Source: Tubulanus polymorphus
Taxonomy: Eukaryota; Nemertea; Palaeonemertea; Tubulaniformes; Tubulanidae
DNA length: 64,000 bases
Assembly (NCBI RefSeq): GCF_964204645.1
Contig: NW_027437466.1
Coordinates: forward strand, 16,817-80,816
Direction: 5' to 3'
Shown here: piece after piece, positions 1 through 8,182 of the stretch
How the letters are laid out: each line of letters starts with the position of its first letter
How positions within the stretch are numbered: position 1 is the stretch's first letter
Position numbers and translations under genes: made by a program
The notes under the pieces: generated by a model
The model's database searches: none
Seen by the model: the letters and a program-made list of their open reading frames with translations, nothing else
Told to the model about the DNA's origin: nothing

Positions 1-260
1 AAATAGAAATTAAGAATTATATGAACCACAGTTTGGGATGTCGGGAGCGCCTGGTGGTATCACATCGCCGTGGAACTTAATCCCGGTACCGAAGAGTATG
101 CAAAAATTTTGTCCAGTTACTATCTCGGGAAAATAAAGCTTTGAAAAACCTTGACAGTTTCCGGTTCTGTATTTTCAGCTTAGGGGTGAAAAACTTATCT
201 TTAAACTTACTTTTTTTAAACTTTTGATGCCACTTGGATCCTTTGTTGATACCATATAGT
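1..260. other. AT-rich stretch without recognised gene
   Basis: No gene, RNA or repeat could be supported here. A short alanine-rich frame opens with TTG at 234 and runs to 428, but its composition is driven by the GCT run at 261-288 and it has no ATG near its start. Confidence 0.4.
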
Positions 261-288
261 GCTGCTGCTGCTGCTGCTGTTGCTGCTC
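261..288. repeat. (GCT)n trinucleotide microsatellite
   Basis: Six uninterrupted GCT units are followed by GTT and two more GCT units. Related GCT/GAT-rich codons continue to about 340. In the forward frame this encodes a poly-Ala run with one Val. I see no evidence that it is translated. Confidence 0.85.
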
Positions 289-502
289 CTATGTTGACGG
301 ATGCTGCCTCTCCTATGTTGAAGGATGCTGCTGCTATACCACTTGCAGATCCTGCTACACACGACGAATACCCTAGCGAAACGATATTAGAAAACTCAAT
401 TCATTCTTTCACTTTTATTCATCATTGAAAGATTCTAATTCATTCTTATATAAAATGAACACTTACTCAACAATTCAGATTAGATAAAGATCCCATGTTT
501 TA

Positions 503-763
503 ATGTTGACTTTTCAAACGATTTTGTTTCCATTGTGCTATCAATCTAAAACAGATAAGCAAATTATTCTAATAAAGAAACCTTCAGACTTAGGAGAAAC
601 TTACAGCAATGAAGACGTTGAATACTCACCGTTATATTCTAAAATTATTCGAAAATATGTTTCTGACTTGTCGAGATATCTATCACTAGGGCGTTTTGGG
701 TATCTACAAACGAAATCTAAAGATTGTAAGATTTCCGAACGAAAATGTCAACTATCAGAATGA
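503..763 (+). CDS. Hypothetical short ORF (86 aa), possibly an exon or gene relic
   Basis: An ATG-started frame of 86 codons ends in TGA. From about residue 18 the composition is mixed and protein-like, rich in Lys, Ser, Tyr and Leu, with a central stretch containing KKPSDLGETYS and SKIIRKYVSDLSRYLSL. A possible splice acceptor (AAAACAG) lies at about 547-553, so the plausible coding part may begin after it. I recognise no family or motif. There is no neighbouring gene on the same strand with compatible splice phase. It could be a transposon relic or a chance frame in AT-rich DNA. Confidence 0.2.
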   Translation: MLTFQTILFPLCYQSKTDKQIILIKKPSDLGETYSNEDVEYSPLYSKIIRKYVSDLSRYLSLGRFGYLQTKSKDCKISERKCQLSE

Positions 764-1590
764 AAAAAATTGAACTTGAGAAATTAAACTAGGCCAGAAA
801 TAAAAGATTTGAATACAAAACTCATTCAGTTTTTGAAGAATGGTACTATACACCTAGAACAAAATCTAACCACAAAATCTTTGAAATGAAAGATAGTTCA
901 CGAATCCACTGATTTAAGTACAATTCATGATCGCTTATCTTAATCATAATCTAAAACTTACCAGATATGTTGGGATTTTCTGACTTGGCTTTGGTGGGTA
1001 ATCATATCTCAATACAGGCTCTTCGCTGGTGTACGTGCGCTATACGTGGTGGCTGGTTCTCGAATGAAGCTCTAACCAAGCGTTACCACAATACGATTTG
1101 GGCGGCGGCTATTGTGTGGAAATTCGATCATATCGTGACCCAAAATTGACACAATGAAGTACGTGTACTAAAATATTCTAACTCTATTGCTAAACTGTCT
1201 GCTTCATTCTTTTATGGTACATGTGGGTTTAATATACCAACTTCAGCGGGTTTAGAACGCGGCTACAAGACCGAAACAAGAGGCAGGAATAAATCACATC
1301 ACTCCTGTTTTAACTAACAAATACATGTATTCTAAAATAAAACGATGTAATTAGTTACTATATGCACCGGCACGAAAATTGACGGCCATCGGATCAATGT
1401 CTCCTTAATGGCAAATGTTATCGTACAAAAATTTGATGATTTCAAATCATTTGTTTTGCTAAATAGTGTTCCCAGTTTTATTAGGAGGCTACTACAATTT
1501 ACTGTAATCTGTATTTTGTATTCTCGACTTCGGTCGTGTCTTGTTTATCACTAGTATCTTTATTATTGACGATTCGTTTTATTAATTGGG
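764..1590. other. Stretch without recognised gene
   Basis: A 60-codon forward frame at 967-1149 follows an acceptor-like TTACCAG but shows no known domain. Translation of the other strand across it is broken by stops. The rest is AT-rich with no supported feature. Confidence 0.4.
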
Positions 1591-2520
1591 GATATTTAAC
1601 AAGGAGGACTGAGTACGAATAAAAAAAATGTTGAACGGTAGGAAAATACATAAAAACTGAAGTCATCCTCAATCCTCCTTGTGAAACATACCCCAGTAAC
1701 AAACGACTCTGAACGATTACGATTCTTAACTCTTAACGATTCTGAAAATTCTCGAGAAATACAAAACACGACCGAAGCCGAGATTGAAACAGATTAAAAA
1801 AAATGTTGAAAATTCGGAAAATATTCACACAACAAACTGAAGTCATATTCAATCCTCCTTCAAAAACATACCCCATTACAACAAACGACTCGACCATTCT
1901 GAAATTACTCGAGAACACTTTACTTATGAACAAATTTATTCATACCAACCACCAAGCGGAACCCAAGATATCGGGAGTATAATTTGAATAAGCAATACAG
2001 GAAATACATGAAATAAATTGATATCGATATATAGGACATTGAAAGTTTCATCATTGTGGTTGCTATGTTTTTTCCCGGTATTTATGTAGCTATTTGGTAG
2101 AACTGTCTTCAGTCACATAGACTGTGCACATGCACACCTCAGTCGAATGCCGCACACGCCACTTTCCACTCCAATCCTTTCCACGCAATCCTCCCTGTCA
2201 AACATCACCTGGTAACAAACCACTCCACCATTCTAAAAGTACTTGATGAAACAAAACACGACCGAAACCGAGATTAAAACAGACAAAAGAAAATGTTAGA
2301 AATTCGGAAATTTTTCACATAAAAAACTGAAGTCATCCTCAAACCTCCTTGTCAACCATCCCGCAGTAACAAACGAACATTCTGAAAACCCTCGAGAAAA
2401 CAAAAACCACGACCCAAGCCGAGATTAAAAAAGATAAAAGAGAAAATGCTAAATATTCGGAAAAGATTCACATAAAAACTGAAGTCATCCTCAGTCGGGT
2501 TTGTCAAACATCCAAAAAGA
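1590..2520. repeat. Degenerate repeat family of about 150-180 bp, four copies
   Basis: The shared block CTGAAGTCATCCTC, with a preceding AATGTTGAAAATTCGGAAAA-like segment and a following CCTCCTTGTCAAACAT-like segment, recurs with GAAGTCAT at 1659, 1839, 2329 and 2481. The spacings are 180, 490 and 152 bp. Copies are 75-90% similar by eye and share the order CTCGAGAA, then ACACGACCGAAGCCGAGATT, then GAAGTCAT. Small minus-strand frames through it at 1499-1933 and 2352-2585 are by-products of the repetition. The origin is unknown; it may be a decayed tandem array or transposon subrepeats. Confidence 0.65.
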
Positions 2521-2766
2521 ACGAAACGAATAATAAAATAAGTTTTATAAACGCTACCACAGCCACATAAAAAAACCGACCACACTATTTCACAAAACAG
2601 AGCAAATGATTTAAAGGGGTCATGAAGAGGTTTTTAAGATATGGCTAAAAGTATTTTTTATCATCAATTATATTATTTATTGTTTTAGTGGTCAAGAAAT
2701 TAATTTTTATTATTCAATTAGTGTTAAAAAGAGACTTTTGATCGGCTGCGCTGATTCCTTCCCTAC

Positions 2767-2784
2767 CCGGAAGTGTGACGTCAT
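2767..2784 (+). promoter_or_regulatory. ETS/CRE-like composite motif
   Basis: CCGGAAGT (ETS core) is followed one base later by the perfect palindrome TGACGTCA (CRE consensus) at 2776-2783. In animals, ETS and CRE sites this close to a start are typical of TATA-less promoters. An ATG in good context lies 26 bp downstream at 2809, but its frame closes after 13 codons (starts MVKC). This may be the detached promoter and 5' end of a gene or transposon, or a chance match. Confidence 0.3.
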
Positions 2785-2871
2785 TCTGAGAACCCAAACC
2801 AAAACAACATGGTGAAGTGTATAGAAACGGTGATACTAACAGCGATTTAAGTGCACAATAGTGACTCAAGT

Positions 2872-2955
2872 AATAGGGAATAAGTTGGTTCCAGGCCAAA
2901 GGCCGAAGGGTCGAGCTCACTCTCCCCTTCAACCTGAACCAACTTATTCCCTATT
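2872..2955. repeat. 20-bp perfect inverted repeat (hairpin)
   Basis: The arm at 2872-2891 (AATAGGGAATAAGTTGGTTC) is the exact reverse complement of 2936-2955, with a 44-bp GC-richer loop. Pairing extends inward by a few bases past a one-base bulge (CCAGG against CCTG). It could be a foldback MITE end or a cruciform-forming relic. No target-site duplication is evident. Confidence 0.85.
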
Positions 2956-3138
2956 TCTTCTAATAATTTCATAAAAATTAACATTATTTTTATGAATTTC
3001 ATAGATTTCGGATAAAAAACATTTAAAATAAATGGACAGTTAAAATAATATAAAAACTAACGAGTAATTAACGATTCTTGATTTTAAACATAAAAGTGTG
3101 AGTAAAGTGTGAGTGAAACATTGAATATTTATATTTGA
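2956..3138. other. AT-rich leader of the small-ORF cluster
   Basis: About 80% A+T with no gene. It precedes the first ORF of the virus-like block and might hold its promoter, but I cannot pick out a specific TATA or initiator element. Confidence 0.35.
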
Positions 3139-3797
3139 ATGAGTTTTAATAAAAACCTCGTTATGAAAATGAAGAAAGAAGCAGAAGAACCCAAATTGAA
3201 AATCGAAATCAATGAAACCGATAAATTATTTTCACAGTTCAACATTAAAAAATATATCTCAGCAACAAATTTAGTGTATGCAAGACACTATAAAATTGAT
3301 AACATTACTATAATTAATCAAATATTATCTAAAGAAACATATTTAATTACGGAACTAGTAGATACTTTTGATAATGGAATCAAAAATCCTAAATATTTAA
3401 TACAGTTTTCAATTATAAAGAAACTTAAGAAATATTCTCAAAACTCCTTTTAATGAAAGAGATAGTGATTTAATACTTTCTAAATTCTAAAGATTACAAC
3501 GATTTGATTAACTTAAGAATTGGAAAAAGACAATTATATTATTCAAATTTTGATAATAAACAAATTATCAATAATGAAAATTCATCAAATATTCGAATTC
3601 AATGTGAATCAGTTAATAATAATTCATCAAATATTCGAATTCAATGTCATTTAGATGATGAATTAAAAAAATTCAATCCAAATGAAAAGGTTTATTGTTA
3701 TTGCGGCGGCAAATATTTAAAATCACATAAATCAAAGCATTATCAAACAATTAAACATATCAAATATGAAAAGAATAATAATTATATATTGAAATAA
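3139..3797 (+). pseudogene. Broken gene with C-terminal Cys/His zinc-ribbon-like motif
   Basis: Two forward frames look like parts of one ancestral gene. The first (3139-3453, ATG start) is a Lys/Ile/Asn-rich protein of 104 residues. The second (open about 3474-3797) has no ATG, only a TTG at 3504. A third frame bridges them at about 3437-3488, so two frame breaks, near 3440 and 3487, separate the parts. The C-terminal part ends in CYCGGKYLKSHKSKH followed by a second His pair (TIKH), a CxCGG...H...H...H pattern. I associate that pattern with small proteins of giant viruses and virus-like mobile elements, but I cannot assign a family. Near 3579-3648 an in-frame 42-bp unit is duplicated, giving SSNIRIQC twice. 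Codon use is extremely AT-rich, like the ORFs that follow. The function is unknown. Confidence 0.5.
3579..3648 (+). repeat. Two-copy 42-bp in-frame direct repeat
   Basis: ATTCATCAAATATTCGAATT occurs starting about 3580 and again about 3622, an offset of 42 bp or 14 codons. The repeat preserves the frame of the surrounding broken gene and duplicates the octapeptide SSNIRIQC. Confidence 0.85.
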
Positions 3798-3852
3798 GAT
3801 TAAGCTGTATGAGTAATAAGATATTTCAAATTACTATTTTTTTCTTAAATAG

Positions 3853-3990
3853 ATGGAAGATTTCATTCCCACTGGAAAACGTGATTTCAAGCATCATCTT
3901 GTAGCAGGAGGATTAATTTTGGCAGCGCTTTACTTTTATTACGAGTATATCAGTAAGGATTTGATGAATGAAAAAAACAAAATTGAGTAA
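3853..3990 (+). CDS. Small predicted single-pass membrane protein (45 aa)
   Basis: The ATG frame of 45 codons starts MEDFIPTGKRDFKHH. It is followed by a hydrophobic segment (residues about 16-32, LVAGGLILAALYFYYEY) and a charged tail rich in Lys, Asp and Glu. This short charged-hydrophobic-charged layout is typical of a single-pass membrane peptide. It lies 55 bp after the broken zinc-motif gene and on the same strand, in the same AT-rich block, with GC somewhat higher in its middle than its neighbours. It is intact, unlike the flanking ORFs. I recognise no homologue. At this length chance remains possible, but the membrane-segment pattern argues for a real gene or gene relic. Confidence 0.4.
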   Translation: MEDFIPTGKRDFKHHLVAGGLILAALYFYYEYISKDLMNEKNKIE

Positions 3991-4063
3991 AAAATTAAAG
4001 AAATTAAATGGGAATCATAAAACTAAAAAGAATAAAACAGTTAATTCAGTAAATGATTTATAG
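3968..4063 (+). CDS. Tiny lysine-rich ORF overlapping the membrane ORF
   Basis: A 31-codon ATG frame starts within the last codons of the upstream membrane ORF in another frame and overlaps it by 23 bp. About 45% of its residues are Lys, with a few Asn and Leu. The compact overlap is of the kind seen in viral or mobile-element gene blocks. However, poly-A-rich DNA readily gives Lys-rich open frames, so this is weak. Confidence 0.15.
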   Translation: MKKTKLSKKLKKLNGNHKTKKNKTVNSVNDL

Positions 4064-4111
4064 GATTAAGACAGAATCTTTTAATTCATTTTGTATATTT
4101 TAACTATAAAA

Positions 4112-4409
4112 ATGAGTGAAAGTAAGGTATTAGAAATATTACATCTTATATATAAAAATCAAGAACGCATTAAATTGATTATTATGATTTCTGGAATGGT
4201 TTCTTTTTCAGTTTATAGTATAAAACAGCTGTTAGAATTTTATGATAATTGCAAAATTAGATACCCCGAATTAAAAGATAACATAAATTATCTATCAGAT
4301 AGATTGAATAATATTAAGTGTTGTGAAATATGCAATAAAAAGTATAAAAATAAAGAGTTTAAAAAATCATAGATATATTCACGAATTAAATGATAAATTA
4401 TATGAATGA
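4112..4409 (+). pseudogene. Membrane protein with frame-broken C2H2 zinc finger
   Basis: The ATG at 4112 (MSESKVLEILHL) begins an 86-codon frame ending at 4372. It has a hydrophobic segment (about residues 30-48, containing IIMISGMVSFSVYS) and then a cysteine pair in CCEICNKKYKNK. The second half of the finger is found in the next frame, 4354-4409, as a Leu-Lys-Asn-His-x3-His pattern followed by its own stop. Allowing one frameshift at about 4350, the spacing is exactly C-x2-C-x12-H-x3-H, the classical C2H2 finger. A one-base indel therefore broke the gene inside the finger. A second copy of the 3' half lies at 4518-4591. The combination of membrane segment and finger is unusual. Function unknown. 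Confidence 0.5.
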
Positions 4410-4517
4410 AAATAAGATAAATGATATTTCAATAAATGCCCCCTGTGTCTTTATTGTCTGTAGTAGTCTTAGTTCTTTTAGGACATAAAGAATAAATCTT
4501 TATTCTATTAGTACTTC
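4410..4517. other. Spacer between finger copies
   Basis: AT-rich with a short less-AT segment (4440-4490). The end, AAAGAATAAATCTTTATTC, is a palindrome-like sequence that recurs in similar form at about 5196-5218. No gene seen. Confidence 0.35.
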
Positions 4518-4591
4518 AAAAAAAAGCAAAGAGTTTGAGAAATCATAAATACATTCATGAATTAAATGATAAATTATATAATTCAAATTAA
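4518..4591 (+). pseudogene. Second, partial copy of the finger 3' end
   Basis: This segment is about 85% identical to 4345-4409 and keeps the frame encoding SLRNHKYIHELNDKLYNSN before a stop. The upstream half, with the cysteine pair and membrane segment, is absent, so it is a partial tandem duplicate. Here the His half is in a continuous frame, which supports the frameshift reading of the upstream copy. Confidence 0.55.
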
Positions 4592-4665
4592 GTTATTCAT
4601 ATATGATATTTTAATTCTTTACATAAACTAGAATAACACAAGATGATACTAACTTATTCAAGGTA

Positions 4666-5167
4666 AAGTTTTTCTAGTTGAATTCTAGTCAAATGTAATG
4701 TAATTTAAAGTAAACAAGAATTGAATAGATTCAATGAGAATTATAATAAGTTTCTTTAACTTTAACTAAATAATACTAACTCATTCAATTCTAATGCTTT
4801 TCTTATTGAATCTATTCAAAATGTTATAGCAAATAAAAACACTAGCCAGTCTTAATTTAAAGAATTATATCATATTCTAGGTCTGAATAAAGAATATGAT
4901 ATTCATCTGATAGATTTTAAATAGTACTTATGAAAATAAAATAATACCAATCCAGTGTTAAAATGTAAAATATATTGGTTGGAAATATAAATTATATTAG
5001 CTGAAAATATAAAATATATTAGTTAAAAATATGAATATGATAAATCTGTGAAGACATAGAGGATATTTCAAATAATTAAAGAAAATTATTATAATTCTCA
5101 TATTTTCTAATATATCTTGTTAATATTAAATTTCTTTACATTTGACAAGAATTCAACTAAAAATTTA
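4666..5167. repeat. AT-rich inverted repeat, about 500 bp apart
   Basis: The segment 4666-4698 (AAGTTTTTCTAGTTGAATTC and onward) is the reverse complement, with a few mismatches, of 5136-5167 (TTACATTTGACAAGAATTCA and onward). A smaller inverted pair (GAATAGATTCAAT at about 4723, and ATTGAATCTATTC at about 4807) lies inside. 4975-5035 carries an AAATATA(A/T)ATTATATTAG tandem motif. It may be an AT-rich MITE or foldback within the virus-like block. No gene. Confidence 0.5.
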
Positions 5168-5332
5168 ATAAACAAACTAATATCGCTCTTGTCAGAAATA
5201 AAGAATAATTTTTATTCAATACGTATTTGATACGTATTTAATACATTAAAAAAGTGATGAGAGTATTTTGGATAAAAATATATATCTCTCTTATTTATTT
5301 TATATGAATATGTCTCTCATCTATTTTTTATA

Positions 5333-5357
5333 TGAATATGAATATGAATATGAATAT
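5333..5357. repeat. (GAATAT)n microsatellite
   Basis: Four ATGAAT/GAATAT units in a row sit inside a wider run of TATGAATATG and CTCTCATCTATTTTTTATATG motifs (5270-5400). No coding capacity. Confidence 0.8.
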
Positions 5358-5429
5358 GTGTCCCTTATTTCTTTTTTATATAAAAATAAATATTAATATA
5401 GCTGCAAAGTCTTAGAATCCTGTTCAACG

Positions 5430-5672
5430 GTGGATTTCGACAAAGCATTTGATAAGGCACAACATCAGCCATTACTAAACAGGCTATTAGGAATCAGTGA
5501 TCAATGATAGGTCGCTCAAATAGCTCAGAAGTTATATCTCTGAACGAAAACTTGTAGCCGAAATCAACGGAACGCCCCATCTTGGAATAAGTCAGTCTAA
5601 CTAGTGGAGTCGCGCAAGGTAGTATCCTAAGTCGTCTTCTGTTTAATGTCCTGACAAATCACATACACAGTA
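5430..5672 (+). pseudogene. Non-LTR retrotransposon (LINE) reverse transcriptase fragment
   Basis: Translation in shifting forward frames gives RT core motifs in the right order. First is VDFDKAFDKAQHQPLLNRL (finger/palm motif, usually DxSKAFDxVxHxxLL). Next, after a frame change, is LRSYISERKLVAEINGT (usually WLxSYLxxRxxxVxxxG). After another change comes TSGVAQGSILSRLLFNVL (motif B region, usually GVPQGSVLGPLLF). The catalytic YADD box that would follow is not visible. At least two frameshifts and several stops make it a dead relic. It is cut at both ends with no recognisable UTR, tail or target duplication. The motif wording fits Jockey/CR1-type LINEs, but I cannot assign a clade. Confidence 0.8.
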
Positions 5673-5719
5673 ATCCAAAATATACCAGACCGAGTAAATT
5701 TCCAAAACGACCTTAACAC

Positions 5720-6200
5720 GCTGTTCGACCAAAAAACTTAAAGTTCTGACAAGAAAATCTTGTTCGAATGAAACAATTCTGTTTGATCGAACAATACGCT
5801 TTTTGTTTGAACCAAAACTTTTCTTCATTCAGACAAAAAAATGAGTTCAAATAAAAAGCTATGTTATTGTCGAAGTGAAGAAATTTTTGTCCCGGCAAAA
5901 AATTTGGTTGAGCGAAAACAATTTCTTTCGAACGAATGTTTGAATGAAAACAATTCTGTTTGATTGAACGAAATAATTATTTTTTTTTCAATTTTTACAA
6001 TACACTTGTTCGAACGAAAAACTTAATGTTCTGACAAGAAAATTCTGTTAAAATTAAAACGATTCTGTTCCATCGAACTATTGTTCGAACGAAAAACCTT
6101 TCGTTTGGACAAAAAGAAGTTTGATCAACTTTGTTCTAACAATTTTTTCAAATTGGTTTAATCGAACAGAATATTATTGGGTCGAACGGAATAAATTTTC
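5720..6200. repeat. Degenerate GTTCGAACGAAAAACTT-type repeat
   Basis: A phrase built of GTTCGA(A/C)C(G/C)AAAAAACTT, GTTCTGACAAGAAAAT and TTCTGTT(T/C)GATCGAAC recurs many times. The clearest pair is 5722-5795 and 6001-6085, about 280 bp apart. The units are short and scrambled, with both orientations of the TTCGAA core. Overlapping minus-strand frames at 5643-5898 arise from it and are not genes. Confidence 0.6.
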
Positions 6201-6270
6201 TCTCGACGAAAGAATTTTCAAGCAAAAGGTCTTTTGAATGAAAAAAAAATTTCTTGGGCTCCGCAGTAAC

Positions 6271-6593
6271 TTAAAGCCGGACGTAGGTCGGCCTTGTGAC
6301 TCGATGTGATCCTCGCGTTGCATCGCAAGTTTTGGTTCGGTGCTAGTCGGTTGCGATACGATTGTCAGCGACTGTGTGCGACTAGTTTCTGCCAGTCGCA
6401 AGAGCGCGTAGGTCGGTTGTTACAGTCGTGTAGCGTCGCAGAAAGTAGAACACGTGTGAGTGGCGTTGCTGACAGTCGCATCCAGTCGCAAGGGAGTGTA
6501 GGTCGATGAGTCGTTGCGAGACAATCGTCGCTGGTTGTCGCAGTGAAAGGCGTCGCAATGAGCCGTTGCAAGGCCGGCCTACGCCCGGCTTAA
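6271..6593. mobile_element. MITE with 19-bp TIRs flanked by TTAA
   Basis: Terminal inverted repeats at 6276-6294 (GCCGGACGTAGGTCGGCCT) and 6571-6589 match at 17 of 19 positions. They are bounded by TTAA at 6271-6274 and 6590-6593, the target duplication used by piggyBac-type elements. The interior is GC-rich, full of GTCGCA, TCGCAA and CAGTCG words, with no coding frame of substance. It is non-autonomous. The piggyBac affiliation is inferred from TTAA only. Confidence 0.65.
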
Positions 6594-7205
6594 GTCATTA
6601 GTAATTAATGAAATACCTGTTTCATTTATGATGAAAAAACTCAAATGAAAAGTCCGGCTTATGAAGCTGTCTGCTCAGGCGAAATTTTCAAAAAAACTTT
6701 CATTTTTGGTAATAAAATTGATAATTGTGATTGATCGTTGCAAGTCAGAACCAGTTAATCACTCATTAACATGCATTTAAAAAAAAACAATATGATTCCT
6801 CCTTTACAGCGAACTTAGCTTTAACCTATTAAAGGCTACTAGCCTATGTAGGCCTATGTATATGCGTAGGCCTAACATCCGGACAGATTGGTCGTTGGCC
6901 TATTGAATAACGACCCTCTTAAATATCGTAAATTTTCTTTTGAAGTTCAATCCAATGAGTCCGTTAATAAACGCAACAATTATACTGTGTTTGTTTGAGA
7001 CAGTTAATCTCAGTACCGGTAGGCCTAAAGGGTTAAGGTCGCGTAAAACTCGTTAAACACTTCAAGCGACACAGCGAATGATCTCCTTCCCCCACAGCGA
7101 ACGCTTATTCCGAATGTCAAGTGTGAGTCCAGCATACGGATGGAAGTGTGTTATTCTCATTCTCTTACTGAAGTGTGGAACTACATTTTCTTGCTTAATG
7201 AAAGA
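6594..7205. other. Stretch without recognised gene; TAGGCCTA motifs
   Basis: AT-rich with several TAGGCCTA-type palindromic words between 6838 and 7026. Nothing coding, no RNA gene and no repeat boundary could be supported. Confidence 0.4.
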
Positions 7206-7422
7206 GGGTGACATCGGGGATGGTGACAGTGACATCGGGGATGGTGACAGTGACATAGGGTGACATTGGAGACAGGGACATAGGGTGACAGTGACATAGG
7301 ATGACATTGGGGACAGTGACATAGAGTGACATCGGGGACAGTGACATAGGTTGACATCGGGGGCAGTGACACAGAGTGACATCGGGGATGGTGACATAGG
7401 GTGACATTGGGGACAGTGACAT
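7206..7422. repeat. GTGACATCGGGGA(CA/TG) minisatellite
   Basis: About twelve units built on GTGACAT(C/T)GGGGA(CA/TG)GTGACATAG(GG) run with mixed spacing of about 18-34 bp. The minus strand gives long frames rich in Cys, His, Pro and Ser (7062-7524), purely because the unit lacks stops. Confidence 0.9.
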
Positions 7423-7539
7423 CTCTAGGATACATCTCCGGGGATATTTTTCCAGCTCCGCTTCTCTCCCCCAAAATGGTTGAGTTGCATCCAAGAAAAC
7501 CATGCAGAAATATCTAGAAAACATAGCCAGGCGTATGAG

Positions 7540-7790
7540 TTTTCAAAAGTGAAAATGTGATAATTACAAATCGCTATTAGAACTCAATTATTTATTCCAA
7601 TCGAATATATTTACATTAAAAAAGTTTTCAAAAGTGACAATGTGATAACTATAAATCGCCATTCAAGATCAATTACTTATTCCAATCTAATTTATTTACA
7701 TCGAAAAACTTTTCACGAAAATGTGATAACTGTTAATCCCTATTCAAGATCAATTATTTAATCCAATCGAATTAATTTACATTAAAAAAG
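7540..7790. repeat. Three tandem copies of an 85-bp AT-rich unit
   Basis: TTTTCA(AAAGTG/CG)AAAATGTGATAA starts units at 7540, 7625 and 7710, exactly 85 bp apart. Each continues through AAATCGC(T/C)ATT, CAATTA and TTATTCCAATC(G/T)AAT to TTTACATTAAAAAAG. Divergence between copies is 10-15%. Confidence 0.9.
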
Positions 7791-8182
7791 GGAAAAAGTA
7801 TGCTAAAATGTATATTTACATTCGAGAATATTTAGAAGAAGTACTGTCATATAAAAGTAACAAATAAATGGAAGAAGAGTGATACTGGTAAATAATAATT
7901 GGCATACTAGTCAATTATTTCTTTCAATTGAAAATATCGGAGATATATAGCATCTTTAGAAAAGTATGTGTGCTAAATATTGTCATATTATGCAAATTAT
8001 ACAATAATAAATTTCATATAGCCTTAGTAAGTTTCATATGGTATGAATCAGGTATAATATTATTCACAATGGGGTATAGGATAAATGGGGCGCATAAATG
8101 TAATTACAATAGTTCATGCTGGTAATGTTGTGGTAAATGCGTAATAAATTCAGGTTAACAATCCATTGAGAAATTTTCGCTG
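7791..8182. other. AT-rich 3' flank of the minus-strand gene
   Basis: No coding region. It would contain the 3' untranslated region of the gene ending at 8183, but I see no convincing AATAAA on the minus strand in the nearest 300 bp. Confidence 0.35.

Noticed and set aside
6282-6420. GTAGGTCGGT in the TTAA MITE, also present in the satellite monomer
   Set aside because: Only ten bases match and the flanks are unrelated, so I do not infer that the satellite came from this MITE.
7062-7524. Cys/His/Pro-rich minus-strand frames
   Set aside because: They translate the GTGACATCGGGG minisatellite in all three minus frames. Composition is set by the repeat.
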